The notes below the pieces were generated by a model, which was not told where the DNA came from, did no database searches, and saw only the letters and a program-made list of their open reading frames with translations. A stretch of 64,000 nucleotides of DNA from Gambelia wislizenii (taxonomy: Eukaryota; Chordata; Lepidosauria; Squamata; Crotaphytidae), in assembly GCA_030847615.1 (NCBI GenBank), contig JAUMIR010000004.1, forward strand, positions 77,531,001 to 77,595,000, read 5' to 3'. The position numbers were made by a program, and so were the translations under genes. Shown here piece after piece: positions 32,843 through 44,108 of this stretch; within the stretch, counting starts at the first letter, position 1, and each line of letters starts with the position of its first letter.

Positions 32843-33446
32843 CTGCAGAGAGGGGAGAAAATGATGCTATGAGTCTTTAGAACTAGGCAGAAGAGTGAAG
32901 GAATAAGACAATCATACTAATACATGAAATTGAATGCTTTATGTCCATTTCAATGGTTGGTATGCTATTGGCTCCACCAGTTTGTAAACCCTGTTGGCAA
33001 AAGCAAAAGTGGCAGCAATGGGATTTGTGTCCCCAGATTGCTGAAGTACTCAAGATGAAAGTTGTAAGGATGAGGATACAGCGAGTGAGCACAAAGGTGA
33101 AAAGAGTGCAGTGGGGCTGTAAGGTTAAGGTCAGGTTGCTTACCTGTAACGGTAGTTTTTTAAGTGGTCATCTGTGAAGTCACACAAATGGGTTATCTGT
33201 GTCTGTGCAGACCATCATTTGAAACCTTCTAGAGCTTTACATAAGCATTTTTGCAACAGCCTCGCCCACTCCCTGCATGCCATATTATCATGCTTCCTGC
33301 CTAAACTCTCAGTTCCCTGGATGCTGATGCAATAACCCAAGAATCAAGAGAAGGCAGGACACGATGAGGGGAGGATGGGCAGGGTTGAGTGAGTTCACAG
33401 ATGACCACTCAAAAGAACTAACATTACAGGTAAGCAACCTGTCCTT

Positions 33447-33960
33447 TGTGAAGTTGAAGGCTTTCACGGCCGGCATCCATAGATTTTCCTTGGGTTTTTT
33501 TCCGGGCTGTGAGGCCGTGTTCTGGAATAGTTTCTTTCTGACGTTTCGCCTGCATCTGTGGCTGGCATCTTCAGAGAATGGTTGGGTAGGAGTATGTGTG
33601 GAGTTTATATACTGTGAACCCCTGTTGGGGAGTATATGTAAATTTGTGTAATTGAATAGTTAGTTTCTGGGTATAGAAATGCAAGGCTGATTAGTGTCTG
33701 TTTAGCTAATGACCCATCAACCAACCATTAGCCAAACACACACTAATCAGCCTTGCATTTCTATACCCAGAAAGTAACCATTCAATTACACAAATTTACA
33801 TATACTCCCCAACAGAAGTTCACAGTATATAAACTCCACACACACACCTACCCAACCATTCTCTGAAGATGCCAGCCACAGATGCAGGCAAAACATCAGA
33901 AAGAAACTATTCCAGAACACGGCCTCACAGCCTGGAAAAAAACCAAGGAAAATCAACCTA
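33447..33960. repeat. 514-bp near-palindromic (foldback) insertion
   Basis: The arms, about 33480-33711 and 33726-33953, are almost perfectly complementary around a 14-base centre, giving a potential stem of about 230 bp. TCCTT at 33442-33446 and 33961-33965 looks like a 5-bp target duplication; removing the insert restores the DIRS internal complementary region. The left arm carries an extra terminal segment (TGTGAAGTTGAAGGCTTTCA) that the right arm lacks. A related single arm lies at 35097-35448. Confidence 0.85.
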
Positions 33961-34214
33961 TCCTTCTTCATGGTCTCTGTGACACTCACAAAAGGGAGAC
34001 TAACAAGCTACTAACCACAGGACGAGGGAGTGTTGTGCCAAAAAAGGATACAGCACAGCCCTCCCAGAAGTGTCATGCAAACAGAATGCCACTGTCTCAA
34101 AAGGCTTTCTGGAGAGTTGTGGCAATACAAGCTCTAAGTTCCAATAAGGTGTTGGTCCTGAAACTAGAGGATGAAGGTTTTTATAGCCTTTCAGGTGAAG
34201 AGGTTTCTAAAGGG

Positions 34215-34520
34215 TTATAAAAACCTTCACCCTCATCAACACCAGGCAAAGATATGGAGAGCAGTGCACAGGCTGAAAGGAAAGACACAAAAATGGTAAG
34301 CCCTTCTTCCCACCACAAAGCACAGGAACTGTCTATGAGATGGTCTGATAGAAATATGGAAGAATGTATCCTTCAAATCCAGGGTGGCAAACCAATTGCC
34401 CTTCTGCATCAGGAGGAGGATGGAAGTGCAAGTGACCATTCTGAAGCATCTGGGTCGCACGTAGAAAATGACATCTCGAAGACCCAGAATGGGATGCAGC
34501 CTGCCATCCTTTTTGGACAC
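34215..34520 (-). pseudogene. DIRS A4 reverse transcriptase remnant
   Basis: SKKDGRLHPILGLRDVIFYV, CFRMVTCTSILLLMQKGNWF and ATLDLKDTFFHISIRPSHRQ, then FLCFVVGRRAYHF, equal the RT fingers and palm up to the point before the YIDD box. It ends at the internal deletion. Confidence 0.8.
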
Positions 34521-35096
34521 AATGAAGTATCCGGATTAAACCTCCCAATGCAGGGAGACATAAGGACAGGTTGAATAGCTCCTTCGAGGAGTAGAGTCTC
34601 CACCTCCACCATGTTCTTCTAACATGGGTGAAGGGGAAGTAATGCGAAAAACTCCAGAAGGTGGCTTCCTACATAATTCTATGATGTAACCCCTTGTGAT
34701 GATATTGAGGACCCACAAGTCTGAGGTGATGGGTGCCAAAGCATGATGGTATTTGCTGAAACTGTCATGGAAAAGGTGAGTAGGGATTGAGGTGGCAGGT
34801 ACCACATTGGCAAGACAGTCACTCCCCAACTTTTTGAAGGTGACACTTGGTGGAATCTTGAGGTCATTGGTAGAATTGTTGTGGCCTGTATTTCCTTCCC
34901 AAAGAACCTTTCTTACAGCAAGACAAAGGGAGAGACTGAGTAAGCCTCTGTTGTCTGCCTCCTGCCAGACTGAAATGGAGTCTTGAGGGTGGCTGGTATG
35001 GAACCAGGAACGATGAGCGTAACTTGATTGAGATTGTGTTGGAAGGCCAAATTTTTTGCACTAGTGTGCATCTTGTATGTATGTTCAAGTTTTTAA

Positions 35097-35448
35097 TCAT
35101 CAACCAACCATAGGCCAAACAGACACTAACGAGCCTTGCATTTCTATACCCAGAAACTAACCATTCAATTACACAAATTTACATATTCTCCCCAACAGGG
35201 GTTCACAGCATATAAACTCCACACACACACCTACCCAACCATTCTCTGAATATGCCAGCCACAGATGCAGGTGAAACGTCAGAAAGAAACTATTCCAGAA
35301 CACGGCCTCACAGCCTGGAAAAAACCCAAGGAAAATCTATGGATGCTGGCTGTATAAGCCTTTGACTTCACAATTTGTAAGCCGCTCTGATTGCCTTGTG
35401 GCTGAAGAGCGGGATATAAATAACTAATAATAAAATAATAAAATAATA
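35097..35448 (+). mobile_element. Retroposon related to the foldback arms, with SINE-like tail
   Basis: A direct-orientation copy of the right arm of 33726-33960 (ATTTCTATACCCAGAAACTA, GGTGAAACGTCAGAAAGAAA) extends through GCCTTTGACTTCACAATTTG into 'taagccgctctgattgccttgtggctgaagagcgggatataaataa' and an AATAAA-rich tail. The tail resembles the 3' end of the type-2 SINE, suggesting mobilisation by the same LINE machinery. It interrupts the Gag region of DIRS A4. Confidence 0.7.
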
Positions 35449-35449
35449 A

Positions 35450-35990
35450 ATCTCTTTGTGCACTGAAAAGACCTCCCTCATTCAGAGGGAGATCTTCATT
35501 GGTTACACGGGCCTGGTGGGAAAGACCCAAGGAATGCAACCAGGCATGTTGTCTAAGGACTACTGCCCCTTCTAATGCTTTTGCACTACAGTCAGCCAAG
35601 TGTCATGTGGTAGTGATTTGTTGACTAGCCAGCTTGTGAGCCTCTGATTGGAAAATGGAGGTGATCTTATGATCTTCATTCAACAGCTTATCCAGGTAGG
35701 GAGTCATCTTTTCCCAAAGCAACTGTTGATATGTACCCATATAGGCAGTGTAGCTGACAATGTGGAAGGAAAGGGTGGCTGTAAAATAGAACTTCTTTTC
35801 CATGATATCAAATTTCTTCCCCTCTGTGTATGACGATGCTGAATGGAGTTTTTGGGAAGACTTGGTTTGTGCTGCACCAATGATCACAAAGTTGGGCTTT
35901 GGGTGATAAACCAACCACCATGTGTCAGTTTCAAGCATACAATAAAGACTCTTCAGCTTTTTCAATATAGATGGAATTGATCACATTGTC
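35450..35990 (-). pseudogene. DIRS A4 Gag remnant
   Basis: It contains KFDIMEKKFYFTATLSFHIV, AYMGTYQQLLWEKMTPYLDK and ADCSAKALEGAVVLRQHAWL, the counterparts of KLDIIGKKIYSAAVLSFRIT, ACMGTYRQVLWERMVPLIQG and ADCVAKTVTGSVALQHQAWL in the copy at 59544-58495. It is interrupted by a stop and by the retroposon. Confidence 0.8.
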
Positions 35991-35999
35991 AGCCAAGAA

Positions 36000-37550
36000 G
36001 TTCTAGGTATCTGGAGCAAGTATGGTAGAAATGGAAAAGATACTAGTGTGGGAACCTGACTTTGCACCCTGTTGAAAACTGGATCTTCCACTGCTCTCTC
36101 TCTCTCTGGCTTTTCTTCATCAAATGCCTTTTTCATGTGCAACATCTGGTCCACAAAGTTGGAGATGAAAGATCATAATCACCTTAAAAAGTAGGTGGGG
36201 ATACTTTGGTAGAAGATCACAAAGCTCATTAGGATGAATCTGAGATGTAATTCAAACTGGGTGAATCTGAGTGTTGAGATGGTATTGGCATTTATCAGGT
36301 TTCAGCAGCAGTGGCTGAGGGAGACTGAGCCCTCGCAACCCATTCCAGCACTGTCAAATGAGGCGACCACTGAGAAGTCCCTGTCTGTTGATGAGATGGT
36401 GATTGCTGACAGAATGAAGAGTGCTGACAAGGTGGAGATAGATGTTGAGATGGAGAAAGAAGACAAGATGGTAACTGAAGCAATGGAGATTGGTGATGGG
36501 ACAGAGATTGTTGGGATGAAGGATGCCATCCAGAGGGAGACTCATATCGGGGTAGAGATTGTCAGTGTGGAGAATTGTATAATACACTTCAGGAAGATCA
36601 GTGCATCAGTAATGACATTGGTACTTATGAGAGGGCTGACAACGATGGTGCTTAGCAGCTGGAGACCAAGAGGAAGATGAGGTAGAGCTGGAATCCAATG
36701 AGAGTCAGGATGGAGAATGACAGCGATGGTGAGATCAAACCTCCAGAGCTCCCAAAATCATTGGTGAAGGCTAGGCATTACAAGATTGTGTGCCCTGCAA
36801 AAGACCCATCAGTACAGACTAGGCTTTTCGTCTCTGCACCGCAGGGGGCCAAACAGACTCTCTTCTAAACCAAAAGTAATCACCGCTAAAGCTGCCTAAA
36901 CCCTCAGCTTCTGGAATCATGGCCATCAATCCTACATCCCTTCTGGTGGACGAGCGTCTAGAGCCTACTGAAACCTGTGGGGATGGACTCATATTTTGTT
37001 GATTTGGAGTGATCGCACGGTCTGGGGTTTTTGAAACTATCTCGGATAGCTGAGAGGACTCCTATTTCACCATGGTACCCCCATTTCCTTAGATTTCTTC
37101 TTCTTGTGGCACTTGTGAACAGGCTTCTGAGGGTCATGAGATAAAGCCAATCCTGTACTAAGTGATCTGACTCTAGACTATGCAGATTCGAGAGCTAAAA
37201 AGCATCCTGGTGTAGAAGGTACTTTATCTCAAACTGCAGAATTGGAGATGGAAAGGTCTAGACTCATTTTATGAAACGAGGTGTCCATCAATCAGTGACT
37301 TCCACAATTAGTACACTTCTTGAAAATCCCAAGGAGGCCATAAAACAGCTCATCAGGAAAGGAACAGCCACACAGAAGGGTGAATCAACAAAAGGGCAAT
37401 CCAAATCACAAGGCAAGGGAGTCAAACCACAAGAGAATAGTAGAAACTAAGCCAAAATACAGAAGAACAAGCCAAACCAATCAAATCTCAGTCAAAGTGT
37501 AAAGTGGAGAACAAGCTCTAACAATTCCTCACAATGCTGCTGCAGCGAGG
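36000..37550 (-). repeat. DIRS A4 5' region, unresolved
   Basis: Between the Gag remnant and the right terminal repeat the sequence should correspond to the Gag N-terminus and leader, but I see only weak similarity. Quasi-repetitive purine-rich text (GAGATAGATGTTGAGATGGA and similar) occupies 36290-36600. Confidence 0.4.
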
Positions 37551-38126
37551 GACAAAGAGAAACTGAGGGTTTAGGTAGGAATCATGATGGTATGGTGTGT
37601 GGGGAGTGGGCTTATGTAAAGCTCTAGAAGGTTCTGAATCATGCTCTGTATAGGCGCAGATAACTCATTTGTAAGAGTCACAGAGACCACAAAGAAGATG
37701 TTATGTTTAAACAACTAAGATTGTCTAGAATTGTGGGGGAGGAAGAAATGGAATGACAAACCTAAGAATATGGCTCGAGAATACTAGATACGATATCAGT
37801 GGACCCAGCCAACAGTGGGATAACATGCCAATAATGAAAATCCTACACAATCTCCATGGTGCTAAAAATACCAATAGAGGCTTCAAAACTTTGTTAAAAT
37901 AACTTTATGAAGTAAGTAATAATTGGGCCTTTACTGATCTTTAACCAAACAATTTTTACAACTTTTCAAATTGGAGCTGTAGAGAGTAGGGGTGGAATGG
38001 TGGCTACAGTGTTTAAGCAGAACCCGAGAAATCCAGTTTCAAGTAGTGAAAGGCATAATTTTGTTGGGATTCAACAGGATGATGCTATGTCTATTCCCCA
38101 TCCCTCCATTTTGATATCTAAAACTG

Positions 38127-38375
38127 CTCTCTTCTTTTTAATTTATACCCTGCTCTTCAGCCACAAAGGTTTTAGCAATAACACTTGCACATCTACACCA
38201 CTAAGAACTCTCTAAGCAGTTTACAATGTGTTAGCTAATTGACACCACAAGTCGGGTACTCATTTTTCCAACCTACAAAAGAATGGAAGGCTGAGTGAAC
38301 CTTTAGAGCCCTTGGGATAGAACTCACAACGTTGTGGCTGCAGTACCAGCATTTAACCACTGTGCCACTACGGCA
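38127..38375 (-). repeat. tRNA-derived SINE (type 2)
   Basis: The same family as 43139-43430: TTTATACCCTGCTCTTCAGC tail side, 'ttagctaattgacaccacaa' body, and the tRNA-like head at the high end (minus strand CCGTAGTGGCACAGTGGTTA). Its low-coordinate end lies about 200 bases from exon 2. Confidence 0.75.
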
Positions 38376-38578
38376 TGAATAAATCTTAATATATTTTATA
38401 GTGATCTGAAACAGTCTGCTGTTTATCTTGATTCAAAGGCAACCTTAGAAAATTGCTTTCTCCTACATATGAATCAACACAAAAGTGCTACAGAATGCTA
38501 TAGTTAAAACTATCGTTTGTTTTTTGCTATTTGGAAAGGCTGGTAAATTAAAAAGTATTTCAAATACAGGAGGCTTAC

Positions 38579-38659
38579 TTGTGGCCATTCAAAGCAGCAT
38601 GGTGGAGTGGAGTGTACCCAGTACTATCAACACAGTTCACATTTGGTCCTCTCCATATA
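38579..38659 (-). CDS. ANKS1A: ANKS1A exon 2 (first ankyrin repeat)
   Basis: An 81-bp exon. The acceptor is a pyrimidine-rich tract ending in ACAG, with the exon starting at 38659. The donor is GTAAGC after 38579. It supplies one base completing a codon, then 26 codons, then two bases. The peptide includes [14 protein letters not shown] and [11 protein letters not shown], the first ankyrin repeat of ANKS1A. Numbering as exon 2 assumes a single upstream exon, as in mammals; that exon is not in the window. The lysine codon split at its 3' end is completed by the first base of the next exon. Confidence 0.92.
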
Positions 38660-40236
38660 CTGTAAAATAAAAATACACCAATATATTATAATACAGGTTA
38701 CATTACGTCAAGCAAAAACAACAACAAACAGATTAAGCCAGATCAAAGCAATGTTTCTATAGATCTCTTATCAGACCTGAAAGCAACATTAAATAGACAC
38801 AGATCTTGTACTAATGGAAAACAGTTTTAATTGTCTTAAAGGAAGGAGGTGATCCAGTAAAAAGAAGAGTTCTCCTGCTTGTGTTCTCCAACCAGTGCTT
38901 CTTCACCGTATTAGTGAATATTCCATGTACACAAACCAAGACATTTCAGCAACAAATATTAGTAGCATAAAACCACACCTAAATTGTCAAGCCCATAAAC
39001 ACTAATTTAAGCCACACAAAAAAATTAATTAATGACATTCACAGAATCATCATGTCCCCCTACTCTTCCGATACTAAAGAACTTTATTTAAAAGAACTTT
39101 TTTTCTACTATTAATTTAATCCCACAGCACTACCAGTGAGTAAAGAAAAATTCATAGAACAGCTGTCCATGATGCGTTTAAAACAAGTCAATTGATGGCT
39201 TTCCAAGAACTAAAGTCACAACTGCCTTTCATTATTACAAAGCACATCAGAAAAACTATAGAAATTCTCTTCTATCATGTGTATGTATTTATTCCACAAA
39301 TGAGTTAAAAGCATTGGCAAATGAGAATGCAGGATTTTCAGATACCACTATGCTTTAAGTACTAGCCATACATGAAGCAAATTACTACACTTAAAACTTT
39401 CTGGGAAAGAATACCAGGGAGTGACTAAATTTCTCATTTCACACCCATATAGTTTCTCAGCTCCCTGTGAAGGTAACAATTAGGCAAACCAAAAAAAACA
39501 TTTCCTGTAAAATCTCAATGAGTTTTTTACAGCTCTGGTGTAATGTTTAGTAACTCTTTGTTTGTCCCAATCACCCATCCAATTGTCATCTCAGGAGAAA
39601 TCACAGGCAGCATCAGCATCTTCTTTCTTAAATCAACAGAATCTAAGGTAACCCATTTAAAAAAAAAAGTTCCAAGTAAACTGATTGCAAAATCAATTTA
39701 CAATATTCAGTACAATATTTACAATTACAATAATCAAAATTCAGTAAGGATATCTGAATTAAGACACATTTGCCAGTTAACTGTATGAGTCAGGAGATAT
39801 GCCTTATGATACAAACTCAAACCTAGAAAATTAAATCACTCTTCTGAAAATGCATCCTTTTCCATGAAAAACAAGTGGTAAAGGCCCTAATATAAATTTC
39901 CTAACTACAGTATAATAAATAAACCTGAAAGACAAAACAGTGAGATACCTTGGAGAACATACAGTAGCTATGGTAAAACATTGATGTTAAATATATTAAG
40001 ATTACCCCAAATATTTAATATGAAAGTTTGCAGTATTAGAAATTATTTAGTTTCTTTGAAAAAACCTGGAATTGCAGGCTCAATATGAGAGCTATTGCCT
40101 CAATGAAATAATTTTTTCCCTAACAAAGCTAACTTGGTAATACCATGGGAATATAGTTTCAGAGTAAGTAGAAATTATCCTTGCTGCTTCTCCAATATTT
40201 TGCTCAATGAATCACATCACCTAAATCCGAGCTACT
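38660..40236. other. Start of intron 1, nothing recognised
   Basis: AT-rich intron sequence directly upstream of exon 2. I looked for an ANKS1A first exon here and elsewhere up to 64000 and did not find one. Confidence 0.5.
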
Positions 40237-41860
40237 CATAGAATCATAGAATTGTAGAGTTGGAAGAGACCACGAGGGCCATCCAGTCCAACTCCCTGCC
40301 ATGCAGGAAATCTTGATCAAAGCATCCCCGACACATGGCAATCCAGCCTCTGTTTAAAGACCTCCAAGGAAGGAGACCCCACCACACTCCGAGGGAGTGC
40401 GTTCCACTGCCGAACAGCTCTTACTGTCAAAAAGTTCCTCCTAGTGTTGAGGTGGAATCTTTGTTTCTGGATCTTGCATCCATTGCTCCGTGTTCCAGTC
40501 TCTGGAGCAGCAGAAAACAAGCCTGCTCCATCCTCAGCGTGACACCCCTTCAAATACTTAAACAGGGCTATCATATCGCCTCTTAACCGTCTTTTTTCCA
40601 GGCGAAACATACCCAGCTCCCTAAGTCTCTCCTCATAAAGCATGGTTTCCAGACCTTTCACCATTTTAGTTGCCCTTCTCTGGACATGCTCCAATTTGTC
40701 AATATCCTTTTTGAATTGTGGTGCCCAGAACTGGACACAGTATTCTAGGTGAGGTCTGACCAAGGCAGAATAGAGCGGCACTATTACTTCACTTGATCTA
40801 GATACTGTACTTCTATTGATACAGCCCAAAATCGCATTGGCCTTTTTAGCTGCCGCATCACACTGTTGACTCATGTTCAACATGTAGTCTACTAGGACTC
40901 CTAGATCCCTTTCGCACATAGTCTCGTTCAGCCAGGTCTCTCCCATCCTATATCTATGCATTTCATTTTTCTGCCCTAAGTGCAGTACTTTACATTTCTC
41001 CGTGTTGAATTTCATTTTGTTAGCTTTGGCCCAGCTTTCCAGTCTATCCAGGTCATTCTGAATTTTGATCCTGTCCTCTAGGGTATTAGCTACTCCTCCT
41101 AATTTGGTGTCATCTGCAAATTTGATAAGTATGCCCCTAATTCCCTCATCCAAGTCATTGATAAAGATGTTGAATAGCACTGGGCCCAGGACCGAACCCT
41201 GTGGCATCCGACTGGTCACATCTTTCCAAGACGAAGAGGAGCCACTGCTGAGCACCCTTTGGGTTCAGCCTGTCAACCAATTATAAATCCATTGAACAGT
41301 TAACTTCTCTAGCCCACATTTTACAAGCTTGTTTGCAAGAATGTCATGGGGAACCTTGTCAAAGGCCTTACTGAAATCAAGGTATGCGATGTCCATAGCG
41401 TTCCCTTCATCTACCAAGCTGGTAACTTTATATATATAAAAAAAGAGATCAGATTAGTCTGGCATGACTTGTTTCTCTGAAACCCATGTTGACTTTTTGT
41501 GATTATGGCATTGACTTCTAAATGTTCACAGACTCTCTGTTTAATGATCTGCTCTAGAATCTTCCCTGGTATTGACGTCAGACTAACTGGATCCTCTTTT
41601 TTCCCCTTTTTGAAGATGGGAACGTTTGCCCTCCTCCAGTCTGCTGGGACTTCTCCTGTTCTCCAGGAGTTCTCAAATATTATTGCCAATGGCTCTGAGA
41701 TCACATTTGCCAGCTCTTTTAATACTCTTGGATGTAGTTCATCTGGTCCTGGAGATTTAAATTCATTTAGATTAAGAAGGTATTCCTGTACAACCTCTTT
41801 GCTTATTCTGAGCTGGATTTCCCCTCTTGTGTCCTCTGTTCCATTCTCCTCAGGTTGAGG
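40237..41860 (-). repeat. CR1 LINE, 5'-truncated
   Basis: A 1.6-kb CR1 copy. On the minus strand the RT region runs from about 41850 (LHPRVLKELANVISEPLAII) through MPQGSVLGPVLFNIFINDLD and KFADDTKLGG (the FADD box). The conserved C-terminus (PHLEYCVQFWAPQFKKDIDK, TVRAVRQWNALPRSVVGSPS) follows, and the copy ends with the CR1 3' signature at 40237. A 312-codon stretch is open (41255-40317), so it is fairly young. At its 5' side it abuts BovB sequence. Confidence 0.93.
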
Positions 41861-43800
41861 TCTTCCTCTTTTCCTACGGCCTTCTAGCATACCAAGCATT
41901 ATTTATTGTCTTTACTAATGAGTGATGTTTTCTCATGATATGGCCAAAATGTGACAGTCTCAGTTTAGTCATCTTGGTTTCTAGGAAGAGTTGATGCTTG
42001 ATTTGCTCTAGGACCCATTGATTTGGCTTTTTAGCAGTTCAAGGTATCCACAGAACTCTTCTCTAGGACCATGTTTCAAATGAGTGGACTTTTTTCCTGT
42101 GAGCTTTCTTAACAGTCCAACTTTGACAACCTACATAGAAATGGGAAATATAATAGCATGGGCAATCCTAACATTAATATTCAATTATATATCTTCACAT
42201 TCTAGGAACTTGTCTAGTTCTTTCATAGCTGCCCTTTCCAGTCCTAGCTTTCTTCTGATTTCTTGACTGCGGTCTCCATTCTGATTAATGACTAAACTAA
42301 GGTATGTAAAATCTTCCACTATTTCAATGTCTTCTTCATCTACTTTAAAGTTATGCACATCATCTGTTGTCATTACTATTGTTTTCTTAATGTTCAACTG
42401 TAAACCTGCCTTTGTAGTTTCTTCCTGGACTTTCTTCAGTACTCACTCCAAGCCTTTGTTATTTTCTGCTAGTAGTATGGTGTCATCTGCATATCTTAAA
42501 TTGTTGGTGTTCCTTCCTCCAATTTTCACACCTCCTTCCTCCAAGTCTAGTCCTGCTTTACATATGATATGTTCAGCATACAAGTTAAACAGATCAGGTG
42601 ATAAAAGGCAGCCTTGTCTGATCACCTTACCACTTGGAAACAATTCTGTTTCTCTGTACTCTGTCCTGACAGTAGCCTCTTGTCGTGAGTCAGGTACATC
42701 AGGATGATCAAAAGTTGTGGTGCACCCATTTCTTTAAGAGTGGTCCATCATTTTTCATGATCTATAAAATCAAAGGTTTTGCTATAATCTATAAAGATAG
42801 GTCGATTTATTTATTTATTTATTTTTATTTTGCAATTCCATTTTCCAACATATGTTTGCAATATGATCCCTGGTGTCTCTTCTTTTCCTGAACCCAGCTT
42901 GGACATCTAGGATTTCTCACTCCATATATGGTAAAAGTCTTTGTTGTAGAATTTTGAGCATCACTTTGTGTGAAAAGTTAATGCAATTATCCTATGGTTA
43001 CTGCTATCCCTGGTGTCCCCTTTCTTTGGAATTGGAATGTATATTAAGTGTTTCCAATCTGTGGACCATTGTTTTGTTTTCCATACTTGTTGGTAATTGT
43101 AGTTACAACTAGAGTAGATTCCTTCTCTGTAGACTGAATTTTTAATTTAATTTTAATTTAATTAGGTATTTATACTCTGCTCTTCAGCCACCAAGGCTAT
43201 GTATGAGAGCGGCTTACAATTTGTTTTAAGCAATAGCAATTTACATATCTACACTGCATTAAGCAGTTTCCAATGTGTGTTAGCTAATTGCCCCCACAAG
43301 CTGGGTACTCATTTTACCGACCTACGAAAGGATGGAAGGCTGAGTGAACCTTGGAGCCCTCTGGAATCAAACTTGCAACGTGGTGACTTGCAGTACTGGC
43401 ATTTAACCACTGTGCCACCAGGGCTCCCAAATACAAAATAAAACAAAAATGAAAAACAACAACAAAAAGACTGAAGCAACTCTATTGGTATGCCATCTGT
43501 TCCTGTTGATTTATTTCTCTCAAGTGGTCTGAGTGCAGCTTCCACTTTCGTTTCTAAAAGTGGGGGGTTGGTCTTCATATCGTTCTTCCTCGCATAAATC
43601 TGTCACTCTTTCATCTCTTTTATATAGCTCTTCTTGTAAGTTTAGCAGTGTCTAATATCGTGGAATTCATCAGTAAAGCATCCCGATTACTTCCATGTCA
43701 TAGATTTGCTCATTCTTTTAATTTTGTTCTGAGAAGTTCCTGAACCGTTTCACAACTGGCTAATCTCATCTACTGATCACAGCAGTGCTTGGAAAAAAGA
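41861..43800 (-). repeat. BovB/RTE LINE, decayed, interrupted by a SINE
   Basis: The minus strand shows KVEAALRPLERNKSTGTDGI near 43550, IRQGCLLSPDLFNLYAEHII and NNLRYADDTILLAE near 42640-42450, LNIKKTIVMTTDDVHN near 42400, and LGMLEGRRKRGRP at the low end. These are RTE/BovB reverse-transcriptase signatures. Frames are broken. It is split by the SINE at 43139-43467 and joined to CR1 at about 41860. Confidence 0.8.
43139..43467 (-). repeat. tRNA-derived SINE (type 2) inserted in BovB
   Basis: The head on the minus strand is GGAGCCCTGGTGGCACAGTG, the body contains 'gtgggggcaattagctaaca', and the tail is AATTAAATTAAAA. AGACTGAA occurs at both 43131-43138 and 43468-43475, a clear 8-bp target duplication, so the insertion site in BovB is defined. 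This is the most complete copy of this SINE in the window. Confidence 0.85.
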
Positions 43801-44108
43801 GATGTGAAGTGGAAAATTTTCCACACCATCCGAATATATATGTTTATTCACAGTTGCCTGGGTTGTTGTACTACAATCAATCATATTTGGTGGGCTAAAT
43901 ACAGACTACGAAATTCTAGCTATTCTTCTATGGATACAGGGATTATCAAACTCTAGTGCTCAGAAGAACAGACTAACCAATGAACATACTAGTAAGCTTG
44001 TTTCTATTTTACAAAACTGTTTGTTTCTCAATAAGTCACAAGTCAAAGTAGCCAAGAAAAAATGTGATAAGTTGCCTATGCCCATAGAGTCTCATGTATC
44101 TTTTAGTG

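Larger units (their letters stand above)
33129..37700 (-). mobile_element. DIRS element A4, internally deleted, with two later insertions
   Basis: The left terminal repeat starts near 33129 (CAGGTTGCTTACCTGTAAC). The internal complementary region begins near 33368 and is interrupted at 33447-33960. A tail of the recombinase end, RT (34520-34236) and Gag (35980-35460) follow, and the right terminal repeat lies near 37555-37700 (ending CACAGAGACCACAAAGAAGA). Most of RNase H and the recombinase are deleted at about 34200. A second insertion occupies about 35097-35448. All coding frames are broken. Confidence 0.8.
584..38659 (-). other. ANKS1A: ANKS1A (Odin) gene body, nine visible coding exons
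   Basis: This is the extent of the recognised ANKS1A exons. The protein is a cytoplasmic adaptor with N-terminal ankyrin repeats, two SAM domains and a PTB domain, known to act downstream of EGFR and Eph receptors and in receptor trafficking. Nine exons, read from high to low coordinates, join in compatible phases to about 379 codons. Ankyrin motifs such as [23 protein letters not shown] and [11 protein letters not shown] are followed by a proline-rich linker (RERPPPPAKPPPDEEEE). The linker wording fits ANKS1A better than ANKS1B. I found no first exon with a start codon, and no SAM or PTB exon, so the gene runs past both edges. The introns hold nearly all the repeats listed below. Confidence 0.93.

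Noticed and set aside
36234..36680. 148-codon open frame on the plus strand
   Set aside because: It is antisense to the DIRS A4 Gag/leader region and is made of purine-rich quasi-repeats; no domain is visible.
584..38659. ANKS1B as the identity of the ankyrin gene
   Set aside because: Linker motifs such as RERPPPPAKPPPDEEEE and [13 protein letters not shown] fit ANKS1A as I recall both proteins.
41411..41899. A single LINE ORF starting MLGMLEGRRKRGRP
   Set aside because: The first residues belong to BovB and the rest to CR1, so the open frame spans a junction of two elements and is not a real gene start.
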